Origin: Pseudolabrys sp.
Lineage (GTDB): Bacteria > Pseudomonadota > Alphaproteobacteria > Rhizobiales > Xanthobacteraceae
DNA length: 64,000 bases
Direction: 5' to 3'
Assembly (NCBI GenBank): GCA_030655215.1
Contig: JAURVZ010000018.1
Span: forward strand, 86,370-150,369
The translations under genes were made by a program, and so were the position numbers. Below the pieces are notes generated by a model that was given only the letters and a program-made list of their open reading frames with translations, was not told where the DNA came from and did not search any database. Position 1 is the first letter of the stretch. Each line of letters begins with the position of its first letter. Shown piece after piece: positions 25,296-33,291 of this stretch.

Positions 25296-25625
25296 TCACC
25301 GTCGCGACAGGGCGTAGCTCAGATGCCCGGTCCACCAGGCCGCGTCGCTGGTGAAGCGGATGGCGAACAGGCCGAGGCCGCAGATCAACGCCAGCCAGAA
25401 CAGCCAAGGCTGCATGCGGCTCTTGATGCCGAACAATCCGATGGTCAGGCCTGCGTCGATCACCATTTGCATGACCTGCACACCGCGTGACGGATATTCA
25501 TGCGCCGTGGTCAACGTTCGCCACAAGAAATTGCCGATCAGTAACGCCGGCAACAGCCAAGGCAAAAATTTGTTAAAACCGGTTGGTTGCGCAGGCGTTT
25601 GCGGCGTTGTCGTCGGTTCGCTCAT
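25296..25625 (-). CDS. Small membrane protein of unknown function
   Basis: A 109-residue protein with three predicted membrane segments (FLPWLLPALLIGNFLW, VIDAGLTIGLFGI, PWLFWLALICGLGLFAIRF) after a Thr/Pro/Gln-rich cytoplasmic start. It ends 3 bp after the convergent kinase gene. No family name is recognised. It lies 58 bp upstream of ecm on the opposite side of that gene's 3' end. Confidence 0.7.
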   Translation of the reverse strand: MSEPTTTPQTPAQPTGFNKFLPWLLPALLIGNFLWRTLTTAHEYPSRGVQVMQMVIDAGLTIGLFGIKSRMQPWLFWLALICGLGLFAIRFTSDAAWWTGHLSYALSRR

Positions 25626-25683
25626 AGGGCGGCTCCGGCTTGCTTCAGCACGGCCCTATTGTGCCGCGCCGGGCACACAGGCG

Positions 25684-27678
25684 TCAAACGTTGGTCAGGC
25701 CGTGCTTCTGTTCAACCATGCGCACCACGTCCGACATGATGCGGTTGAGTTCGAAATCCTTCGGAGTATAGACCGCAGCCACGCCCGACTTCTCCAATGC
25801 CAAAGCATCTTCGGGCGGGATGATGCCGCCGACCACCAGCGGCATGGTCATGCCCGCCGCTTTCATGCGCGCGACGACATCGGCCACCAGCGGCAAGTGA
25901 CTACCGGATAAAACGGACAGGCCGATGACATGCGCGTTCTGTTCGCGCGCCGCATCGACGATTTCTTCCGGCGTCAGCCGAATGCCTTGATAAACAACCT
26001 GCATGCCGGCATCTCTCGCCCGCACTGCAATCTGTTCGGCGCCGTTGGAATGACCATCAAGCCCTGGCTTGCCGACCAGGAAGGTCAGGCGGCGGCCCAG
26101 CTTGATCGAAACCCGGTCGACCTCGCCGCGAATATCATCGAGCCCGTCGACATCGTTGCGCATGGCGTTGCCGACGCCGGTCGGCGCGCGGTATTCGCCA
26201 AAGGCCTCGCGCAAGGTCCAGCCCCATTCGCCGGTGGTGACGCCGGCTTTGGCGCAGGCAATCGATGGCGGCATGATATTCGCGCCTGTAGTCGCAGCGT
26301 GCTTTAGCTCAGCCAGCGCGCTGGCCACCGCGCGACTGTCACGCGCTTCGCGCCAAGCCGCCAACCGCTCAAGTTGATCGCGCTCGGCATCTTCCGACAC
26401 CGTCATGATCGCATCAATGCCGCCGGTCAGCGGTGACGTTTCGGTCTCGAGATATTTATTGACGCCGACGACGATCTGATCGCCGCGCTCAATGCCTTCG
26501 AAGCGCGCGCTGTTGGATTCGACCAGCCGTTGCTTCATGTAGCCGGTCTCAACCGCGGCAATGGCGCCGCCCATCGCTTCGATATTGGCGAGTTCTTCTA
26601 TCGCCTCGGCCTTCAGCGCATCGACCTTGCGCTTGATCTCTTCTGAGCCATCGAAGATGTCGCCGAATTCAAGAAGGTCGGTTTCAAAGGCCAGAATCTG
26701 CTGCATGCGCAGCGACCATTGCTGGTCCCATGGCCGCGGCAGGCCGAGCGCCTCGTTCCAAGCCGGCAATTGCACGGCGCGCGCCCGCGCATTCTTCGAC
26801 AAAGTCACCGCCAGCATCTCGATGAGAATGCGCGAGACGTTGTTCTCCGGCTGCGGCTCGGTGAGGCCAAGCGAATTCACCTGCACGCCGTAACGGAACA
26901 GCCGCTGCTTCGGATCGGTAATGCCGTAGCGCGTGCGCGTGATCTCGTCCCACAATTCGACAAAGGCGCGCATCTTGCAGATCTCGGTAATGAAGCGCAT
27001 GCCGGCATTGACGAAGAACGAAATGCGGCCGACCACTTCGCCGAACTTTTCCTGGCTGACTTCGCCTGAATTTTTCACCGTGTCGAGCACGGCGATGGCC
27101 GTCGCCAAAGCGTAAGCCAGTTCCTGCACCGGCGTCGCGCCGGCTTCCTGCAAATGATACGAGCAGATGTTCATCGGATTCCACTTCGGCAATTCCGTCG
27201 TGGTGAAGATCGCGATGTCCTTGATCAGCCGCATTGAGGGCGCCGGTGGAAACACATAGGTGCCGCGCGACAGATACTCTTTGATGATGTCGTTCTGGAT
27301 CGTGCCGGTGAGCGCCGTGCGTGGCGCGCCCTGTTCATCGGCGACAGCAATATACAAAGCCATCAGCCACGCCGCGGTGGCGTTGATGGTCATCGATGTG
27401 TTCATGGTGCCGAGCGGGATCTGGTCGAACAGCGCGCGCATGTCGCCGAGATGGCTCACCGGCACGCCGACCTTGCCGACTTCGCCCTTGGCCAGAACGT
27501 GGTCCGAGTCGTAGCCGGTCTGCGTCGGCAGATCGAAGGCGACCGACAGGCCGGTTTGCCCTTTGGACAGGTTGTTGCGGTACAGCGCGTTGGAATCGGC
27601 GGCGGTCGAGTGGCCCGCATAGGTGCGGAAAATCCACGGCTTGTCGCGCTTGGTTTTGGCGGGCTGCGGCGTGTCCAT
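25684..27678 (-). CDS. ecm: Ethylmalonyl-CoA mutase (MeaA/Ecm)
   Basis: A 664-residue B12-dependent mutase that converts (2R)-ethylmalonyl-CoA to methylsuccinyl-CoA in the ethylmalonyl-CoA pathway. The N-terminal catalytic barrel (about 15-500) includes GLSVAFDLPTQTGYDSDH and TMNTSMTINATA. The C-terminal cobalamin domain (about 525-655) has the DxHxxG motif in KPGLDGHSNGAEQI, then GLSVLSGSH and GGIIPPED. It is a single-chain form of MeaA length, shorter than methylmalonyl-CoA mutase and without its N-terminal linker. ATG 27678. A perfect 7-3-7 palindrome lies 51-67 bp upstream, shared in type with ccr. The pathway also needs ccr and mcd, both in this window. Confidence 0.94.
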   Translation of the reverse strand: MDTPQPAKTKRDKPWIFRTYAGHSTAADSNALYRNNLSKGQTGLSVAFDLPTQTGYDSDHVLAKGEVGKVGVPVSHLGDMRALFDQIPLGTMNTSMTINATAAWLMALYIAVADEQGAPRTALTGTIQNDIIKEYLSRGTYVFPPAPSMRLIKDIAIFTTTELPKWNPMNICSYHLQEAGATPVQELAYALATAIAVLDTVKNSGEVSQEKFGEVVGRISFFVNAGMRFITEICKMRAFVELWDEITRTRYGITDPKQRLFRYGVQVNSLGLTEPQPENNVSRILIEMLAVTLSKNARARAVQLPAWNEALGLPRPWDQQWSLRMQQILAFETDLLEFGDIFDGSEEIKRKVDALKAEAIEELANIEAMGGAIAAVETGYMKQRLVESNSARFEGIERGDQIVVGVNKYLETETSPLTGGIDAIMTVSEDAERDQLERLAAWREARDSRAVASALAELKHAATTGANIMPPSIACAKAGVTTGEWGWTLREAFGEYRAPTGVGNAMRNDVDGLDDIRGEVDRVSIKLGRRLTFLVGKPGLDGHSNGAEQIAVRARDAGMQVVYQGIRLTPEEIVDAAREQNAHVIGLSVLSGSHLPLVADVVARMKAAGMTMPLVVGGIIPPEDALALEKSGVAAVYTPKDFELNRIMSDVVRMVEQKHGLTNV

Positions 27679-27713
27679 CGGAATTGGTCGCCTGTTACAT
27701 GTGCTGCATCGCC

Positions 27714-27745
27714 AGTGTGGACCGGCTTTTGTTGCAATGCAACAA
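27714..27745 (-). promoter_or_regulatory. Dyad operator/promoter of ecm
   Basis: TTGTTGC-AAT-GCAACAA (27729-27745) is a perfect 7-bp dyad with a 3-bp centre. Read on the minus strand, TTGCAT is followed after exactly 17 bp by CACACT (27719-27714). The same arrangement (TTGC-NN, 17 bp, CACACT) is found before ccr. It occupies most of the 68-bp gap behind the GT87 gene, so ecm probably has its own regulated promoter. Confidence 0.65.
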
Positions 27746-27746
27746 G

Positions 27747-28949
27747 TCAGGCAAGGCTGAGTGCCTGCGCTTTACTGGTTATCGCGCGCCGCGCGATCAG
27801 CCCGGCAACGATGATGATCGCCGCCAGCCCGACCGGCGCGGTGACGAACGGGAAAATCAACACCAGCCCACAGGCGATGCCGATGCCCGTCATCTCATGC
27901 TCAAGAAAACCGTGCCGTTGGCCGAAGCGAAACAGGAAGGCCAGTGGCACAGCCAGCACCACCAGGTCGTAAGTATAGAGATACGGCGTCGCCAGCAGCG
28001 CAGCAGCAGCCAGTGCCGCAGCCTTGAGTTCATACGCCACGTTGCTCCGCCACAGCCAAGTGACTGCGGCGACAGCCACTACCACCACTGCGCCTTGAAT
28101 GCTCCAGGCGGTGGCTTCGCTGAGGCCCATCGTGCGGGCAAGGCCAAACGACGTTTGCAGCTTGCCGAAGTCGGCCCAGCCGTCGGACAGAAAGGCCTGC
28201 GACGTGTGGCTGATATTGCCAATAAAGGCGTGCCAACTGTCGGTGCCGAAGGCCGCCCATGACGTCACCGCCATCACACCGGCCACAGCGCCGGCGGCAA
28301 GACAGGCGCGCCAATGGCCGCCGGCAATCAACGCGATTGGAATGACGATGCCGAGATGCGGTTTGTAGGTGAGCAGGCCGAGACAGACGCCCGCCAAGAC
28401 CGGCCGTCTGACCAGCAGGACGAGGGCGCCGCCGAGCAAGGCCGCACTAAGAAATCCATTCTGGCCGACGACGAAATTGCACAGCACCGCCGGAAACGCC
28501 GCTGCCAGCACATAGCCGGTGCGGTCCCCGACAATGGCGCGAATGGCGGCCAGATAGGCCGGGAAGGTGCCGAAGGTCCACAGCACATAGGCCGCGGTGT
28601 AGGGCAGCAGCGCCAGGCCGGCAGCCGCGAACAGGAATGTCGGTGGATAGTGCCAGCCGAAGTAGCCCTCGAACGGGCGGCCGAGCGCGACTTCTTCCAT
28701 CGCCTTGTGCGTCGGCCAGTCATAGGCCGCGGCGGCATGGCCATCGAGCGCCAGCTTTCCAGCGGCCCAGACATTGACGAAATCGGTCGGAATGCCGCCG
28801 CCGTCCGGGCCGATCAGCCAGGCGCCGGTCCAATAACTGGCGGCCAGATAGACCGCATGCGCCATGACCAGCGCGACACAAATGAGTTCGACTGGCCGCG
28901 CCAGCCCAGCGCCCGCGCTTCGCACGGGAAACATTTCAGAAGCCGACAT
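27747..28949 (-). CDS. GT87-family membrane glycosyltransferase (DUF2029)
   Basis: A polytopic inner-membrane protein of about 400 residues and ten to eleven membrane helices, of the GT87/GT-C type related to the mannosyltransferases that use polyprenyl-phosphate sugars. The N-terminal loop between the first two helices carries the acidic residue in PTDFVNVWAAGKLALDG, and VGQNGFLSAALLGGAL and TYKPHLGIVIP are typical family segments. ATG 28949 is taken; GTG 28961 is possible. It lies between ecm and ccr but has no evident role in that pathway; acceptor and sugar are unknown. Confidence 0.82.
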   Translation of the reverse strand: MSASEMFPVRSAGAGLARPVELICVALVMAHAVYLAASYWTGAWLIGPDGGGIPTDFVNVWAAGKLALDGHAAAAYDWPTHKAMEEVALGRPFEGYFGWHYPPTFLFAAAGLALLPYTAAYVLWTFGTFPAYLAAIRAIVGDRTGYVLAAAFPAVLCNFVVGQNGFLSAALLGGALVLLVRRPVLAGVCLGLLTYKPHLGIVIPIALIAGGHWRACLAAGAVAGVMAVTSWAAFGTDSWHAFIGNISHTSQAFLSDGWADFGKLQTSFGLARTMGLSEATAWSIQGAVVVVAVAAVTWLWRSNVAYELKAAALAAAALLATPYLYTYDLVVLAVPLAFLFRFGQRHGFLEHEMTGIGIACGLVLIFPFVTAPVGLAAIIIVAGLIARRAITSKAQALSLA

Positions 28950-29042
28950 CGAAGCGCCCACTCGCCTTGAATGGTGCCATAGTAGGGGCGCGGCCTTGCC
29001 GAAATCTTAAGTTACAGGCTGCGGGATTGCGCGCGAAAGCTG

Positions 29043-29074
29043 ATATTGCGCTGCAATATTAATTGCGTCACACT
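29043..29074 (+). promoter_or_regulatory. Dyad operator/promoter of ccr
   Basis: ATATTGC-GCT-GCAATAT (29043-29059) is a perfect 7-bp dyad with a 3-bp centre, 54-70 bp before the ccr start. TTGCGC inside it is followed after 17 bp by CACACT (29069-29074), matching the ecm promoter in motif and spacing. The dyad is in the position of a -35 region. It also lies about 100 bp upstream of the divergent GT87 gene. Confidence 0.65.
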
Positions 29075-29112
29075 GCTGAAGTTCTTTGAGGCCTTGCAGG
29101 GAGAGAACGCGG

Positions 29113-30393
29113 ATGGCGGCCGTCTCAAAGCTGAGAAGTGTGGCTCCGGTGAAGGGCCTCTACGACATCGGCGAAATCCCGCCCCTCGGTCATGTCCCTG
29201 ACAAGATGCATGCCTGGGTGATCCGTCAGGACCGGCATGGCCCGCCGGAAACATCCATGCAGCTCGAAGTCGTGCCGACCTGGCCGATCGGCGAAGAGGA
29301 CGTGCTCGTTCTCGTGATGGCGGCGGGTGTGAATTACAACGGCATCTGGGCCGGCCTTGGCCAGCCAATCACGCCGTTCAACGTGCACAAGCAACCGTTT
29401 CACATTGCCGGTTCGGATGCCTCGGGCATCGTCTGGGCAGTCGGCTCGAAGGTGAAGCGCTGGAAGGTCGGCGACGAAGTCATCGTCCATTGCAATCAGG
29501 ATGATGGCGATGACGAAGATTGCAATGGCGGCGATCCGCTGCTGTCGCCGTCGCAGCGCATCTGGGGTTATGAGACGCCGGACGGTTCATTCGCGCAGTT
29601 CTGCCGGGTGCAGTCGCGGCAATTGATGCAGAAGCCGGCGCATCTCACCTGGGAAGAATCGGCCTGCTACACGCTGACGCTGGCGACCGCCTATCGCATG
29701 CTGTTCGGCCATGCGCCGCATACGCTCAAGCCCGGCGACAATGTGCTGGTGTGGGGTGCCTCCGGCGGCCTTGGCGTGTTCGGCCTGCAACTGGTTGCCG
29801 CGTCCGGCGCCAATGCCATTGCCGTCGTCTCCGACGAATCGAAGATGGAATACGTCTTCAATCTTGGCGCCAAGGGCGCGATCAACCGCAAGGAATTCAA
29901 GTGCTGGGGCCAGCTGCCGCAGGTGAACTCGCCGGAATACAATGAGTGGAGCAAGGAAGCCCGCCGCTTCGGCAAGGCGATCTGGGACATCACCGGCAAG
30001 CGCGATGTCGACATCGTGTTCGAGCATCCGGGCGAGGCGACGTTCCCGGTGTCATCGATGGTGGTGAAGCGCGGCGGCATGGTCGTGTTCTGCGCCGGCA
30101 CGACGGGCTTCAACATCACCTTCGACGCGCGTTATGTCTGGATGCGGCAGAAGCGCATTCAGGGCTCGCACTTCGCGCATCTCAAGCAGGCGTCGGCGGC
30201 CAATCGCTTCGTGCTCGAACGCCGCATCGATCCGTGCCTGTCGAAGACCTTTCCGTGGATGGAAATCCCGAAGTCGCACACGATGATGTGGAAGAACCAG
30301 CACCCACCCGGCAACATGGCTTGTCTCGTCAGTGCCCCACGGCCCGGTCTGCGGAGCCTAGATGATACGCTGGAAGCGGCTGGCGAAGGCTAG
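29113..30393 (+). CDS. ccr: Crotonyl-CoA carboxylase/reductase
   Basis: A 426-residue medium-chain dehydrogenase/reductase that carboxylates and reduces crotonyl-CoA with NADPH and CO2 to ethylmalonyl-CoA, the committing step of the ethylmalonyl-CoA pathway. Signature stretches are MAAGVNYNGIWAGLGQPI, HIAGSDASGIVWAVGSKVKRW, the acidic NQDDGDDEDCNGGDP insert, the nucleotide fold VWGASGGLGVFGLQLVAASG and FEHPGEATFPVS, all characteristic of Ccr rather than ordinary enoyl reductases. ATG 29113 has GGGAG upstream. It is transcribed away from ecm and GT87, with the dyad promoter between. Confidence 0.96.
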   Translation: MAAVSKLRSVAPVKGLYDIGEIPPLGHVPDKMHAWVIRQDRHGPPETSMQLEVVPTWPIGEEDVLVLVMAAGVNYNGIWAGLGQPITPFNVHKQPFHIAGSDASGIVWAVGSKVKRWKVGDEVIVHCNQDDGDDEDCNGGDPLLSPSQRIWGYETPDGSFAQFCRVQSRQLMQKPAHLTWEESACYTLTLATAYRMLFGHAPHTLKPGDNVLVWGASGGLGVFGLQLVAASGANAIAVVSDESKMEYVFNLGAKGAINRKEFKCWGQLPQVNSPEYNEWSKEARRFGKAIWDITGKRDVDIVFEHPGEATFPVSSMVVKRGGMVVFCAGTTGFNITFDARYVWMRQKRIQGSHFAHLKQASAANRFVLERRIDPCLSKTFPWMEIPKSHTMMWKNQHPPGNMACLVSAPRPGLRSLDDTLEAAGEG

Positions 30394-30412
30394 GGCATAC
30401 CCCGGGGAAATC

Positions 30413-30604
30413 TTACTTGGTCAGGCCGAGTTTGCGGCCGAGTTCCTCGCGGCCGCGCTCGATGCGCTCCTGCGTCTCTTCGTCGACGGAGAAAGAGAGA
30501 TCGCTATAGGCGACACCTTCCTTGCGCGGCGTTTTAGCCGACGGTGATTCGGCATCCCTCATACGGCGGAGCGCTTCTGCAGCCTGTGATCGAAACGTGG
30601 ACAT
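30413..30604 (-). CDS. Small charged protein of unknown function
   Basis: A 63-residue soluble protein rich in Glu, Arg and Lys. ATG 30604 follows AAGGG at a suitable distance. It has a helical N-terminus (FRSQAAEALRRMRDAE) and a helical C-terminus (DEETQERIERGREELGRKLG). It is 18 bp from the patatin gene stop on the same strand and may be its operon partner, although GC and codon use here are ordinary. No family is recognised. Confidence 0.62.
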   Translation of the reverse strand: MSTFRSQAAEALRRMRDAESPSAKTPRKEGVAYSDLSFSVDEETQERIERGREELGRKLGLTK

Positions 30605-30622
30605 TGGCAGAGCCCTTCAAGA

Positions 30623-32200
30623 TTAGAACAGAATGGAAAGCCTGAGACTTTCGATCGCCAACGATTCCATTATAGCGGCATTTTCGAATAAATGGGAGAG
30701 GTCCTGGTCGCTGTCAATGCACAGAACGCCTAACGGAATCGGGCGGCATTCGGTATTTTTCTCATCCCAGGCCGAGGAATTGGCGAAAATAGGCACGCAT
30801 ATGCCCGTGGCCAGCGAACGACGGATCAGCGCCATCTCGTATTTGGTCATTGGATACTTTGGATTGCGGGCTATCGCCCGGTAGTCGATGAGCGTTGGCC
30901 GCCGCTTGGCGAAGGCGTCCGGCGCGCCCTCAGCCAAAGCGGAGAAAGACATGCGGTCGTCTGCGTCGGCTTTCATGTTGTAGCCGTACATGACGCGGAA
31001 TGAGCGGGCGCCGACTTGCCTGATAAGGCTCATGCGCAAATGCGGCACGGCTGGCTCGGGCGCGTGGGTCGCCATGATGGCTTTGACGGAATCGTGGAAT
31101 TCCTTGAGCCCGTCGGCCAGCAAGGAAGGCCGAATGCGGATCTCGTTGACGAGGTAGCGCGCCGCCGCCTCGTGGGCGTCGTAATAGGCGTTCAACGCCA
31201 GTTCCTGAGTAAATTCAAACTCGGTTGTGCCTAGGCTGACGGGGACCCTCACCGACATGAGATCGGTGATGAAATCGTGCACCACGGTTTGCCCCCCAAA
31301 GATGGCGGAACGTCCGACAGCGTTGATCAGGCCGGGGAGGTCATCGGCGCTAACGGCGCTGGCTGCATCATCGGCGGCGAGTGCGAAGGCCAACACCGGA
31401 ACACGGCCTTCCTGATACAGCGTTCGTTCATAGTTCAGCTTTTCCTCGGCAAAGACCCAGATCGGCATGTTGGAGACCAGCCCGCCATCCGCATAAAGCC
31501 CGGTGTCATTGCGGTAGCTCGGGATGCGTGCCGGCTTGAACACAACGGGGATCGCGATGGACGCTGCGACCGCCTCGGCGACGCGGACGTCGGCATGATC
31601 GGGCGAACTGCCGAAGACGATCGGGCGCTGGCCGACAATATCGGTGACAATAACTTTTAACGTACAGCACTCCGGCGCGACGGTTGGATCGATATCCTTG
31701 AACGTGATCCAGTCGGGTACGTTCGTCGACCGTCCGGCCCTGGCGTGATGGTCGCGCAATTTGTTGCGGAGAAAATAGTTGAGTTTCTTGCAGACCGTTG
31801 CGGTGTCGAAGTATCCGCCGCTGCATTTTATTTCCCAGGCTGCCTTGGCAGCGGACCAGCCGAAAGCGGAACCAACGAAGGTGCCAAAAGCCAGCGATAC
31901 TTTGCCGAAGCGCACCGCCTGGTCCTTTGCCTTCCGGAAGCGGCGCCACCGCTCGACGCCGATGAGCGATAGCGGGCTGATGCCGTGACGGGTGAGCAGG
32001 TTGGCCTGCGGATTATTCGGGTCAAAGAGGTCCTTGGCCGAATAGCCAACCGCTACCAAGGAGGCGATCAACGCGCCCGCTGATGCGCCGGCAACGCCAA
32101 TGAATTCGACTTCATTGGCTTCGGCGGCGGCAAGGGCGGCGACATGGCCAAGACCCTTGGCTCCGCCACCTTCAAATATCCCATAGGCAGGAATAGGCAT
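30623..32200 (-). CDS. Patatin-like phospholipase with long C-terminal extension
   Basis: A 525-residue patatin-type acyl hydrolase. The oxyanion hole GGGAKG is at 11-16, the nucleophile Ser40 is in GASAG, and the catalytic Asp238 is in ADGGLVSNMP, so the Ser-Asp dyad is intact. There is no signal peptide or membrane segment. The 200 residues after the patatin domain match no family I recognise. The first 150 codons from the stop side and the 5' flank are clearly more AT-rich than neighbours, suggesting transfer. Cytoplasmic patatins occur as anti-phage effectors, but the cyclic-nucleotide synthase expected for such a system is absent here. Confidence 0.9.
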   Translation of the reverse strand: MPIPAYGIFEGGGAKGLGHVAALAAAEANEVEFIGVAGASAGALIASLVAVGYSAKDLFDPNNPQANLLTRHGISPLSLIGVERWRRFRKAKDQAVRFGKVSLAFGTFVGSAFGWSAAKAAWEIKCSGGYFDTATVCKKLNYFLRNKLRDHHARAGRSTNVPDWITFKDIDPTVAPECCTLKVIVTDIVGQRPIVFGSSPDHADVRVAEAVAASIAIPVVFKPARIPSYRNDTGLYADGGLVSNMPIWVFAEEKLNYERTLYQEGRVPVLAFALAADDAASAVSADDLPGLINAVGRSAIFGGQTVVHDFITDLMSVRVPVSLGTTEFEFTQELALNAYYDAHEAAARYLVNEIRIRPSLLADGLKEFHDSVKAIMATHAPEPAVPHLRMSLIRQVGARSFRVMYGYNMKADADDRMSFSALAEGAPDAFAKRRPTLIDYRAIARNPKYPMTKYEMALIRRSLATGICVPIFANSSAWDEKNTECRPIPLGVLCIDSDQDLSHLFENAAIMESLAIESLRLSILF

Positions 32201-32299
32201 CGAACACCCGGACGTTGCACCGGAGATTGTAGTGACGAATAGTAATCTTTAAAGTAGAAATTGAGGAAGCGGTTACCGGGCGCGCCTGCTTTTTGCCCG

Positions 32300-33178
32300 C
32301 TACGGCAAAACCGCCTTGTCTTCCTCGGTGGCGGTTGCGTCGATCTTCGGCCGTGGCGTGATCACTGAATTCAGTTCGCCGCCGAAGATGAAGATCGACG
32401 CGCAGACATAGAGGAAGATCAGCGCGATCATCGCCGACGCCAGTCCGGCATACATCGACACATAGGCAAAGGCGTATTCGGCAAGATAACGGCCGAAGGC
32501 GGCGCCGCTGAACAGCCACAGCGCCAAAGTCGCGATGATGCCGGGCGCGATCTCGAGGAAGGTGCGGCGGCCGGCCGGCAGCCAAAGATGCAGGATGGTC
32601 AAGGCAATGACGATCACCACGCCCGCGGTCACATACCGGGTGAAGGTGACGATGCCGCTCAGCGGCTCCAACGTCGGTACGAACTGGATAAGCTTGTACC
32701 AGATGAACGGCGCCAGCACGACGAGGAAGGCGAAGGCGAGCAACGCAATGGCGCCAATGATGACATAGGCGATCGACTCGATGCGCAGCAGCCACCACGG
32801 CCGCGTCTCGACAATGTCATAGGCGCGGTTCAATCCGATGCGCAGGCTTTCGACGCCGCTCGAGGCGAAGTACAGCGCGAACATCACGCCGAATGTCAGC
32901 ACATCGCCGCGCGTGTTCATCAGCACGCCGGTGACATCGAGCGAGATCGGCGCCGCCACCTGGCTCGGCCATGTTTCGAGCACGATGCGCGCCGCTTCAT
33001 CGGCCAGCTGCTTCGAGCCGAAGAAGAAGCCGGCCAGCGCGGTGACCACGATGAGAAAAGGAAACAGCGCCATCAAGGTCGACAGCGCGATATGGCTGGC
33101 AATGGCCCAGCCGTCATCGGCAATGAAATGCCGGCCGGCATCCATCACGGTGCGGAGTGAAGACTTGACGATACGCAA
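32300..33178 (-). CDS. YihY/BrkB-family inner-membrane protein
   Basis: A 292-residue membrane protein with six predicted helices; the family motif is ADDGWAIASHIALSTLMALFPF near residues 19-39, followed by SSGVESLRIGLNRAYDI and FIFGGELNSVI. Once confused with RNase BN, this family is a putative transporter with no settled substrate. The longest frame starts at TTG 33178; ATG 33145 (MDAGRHFIADDGW) is an equally possible start, and neither has a strong ribosome site. It is separate from the patatin gene by a 99-bp AT-rich gap. Confidence 0.85.
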   Translation of the reverse strand: MRIVKSSLRTVMDAGRHFIADDGWAIASHIALSTLMALFPFLIVVTALAGFFFGSKQLADEAARIVLETWPSQVAAPISLDVTGVLMNTRGDVLTFGVMFALYFASSGVESLRIGLNRAYDIVETRPWWLLRIESIAYVIIGAIALLAFAFLVVLAPFIWYKLIQFVPTLEPLSGIVTFTRYVTAGVVIVIALTILHLWLPAGRRTFLEIAPGIIATLALWLFSGAAFGRYLAEYAFAYVSMYAGLASAMIALIFLYVCASIFIFGGELNSVITPRPKIDATATEEDKAVLP

Positions 33179-33291
33179 TGCGTGGGCCCCAAAGGCGAGC
33201 GATTGGCGAACTATAGCGCGAACCCGCTCACCTGAAATCGGTCATTACCCCGGTATTTGCAAGGCCCATACGCGGGAACCGGCAATGCGCC

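Noticed and set aside
30413..32200. CBASS-type defence system around the patatin
   Set aside because: No nucleotidyltransferase, Cap2/Cap3-like or other signalling gene is adjacent; the patatin alone does not establish a system.
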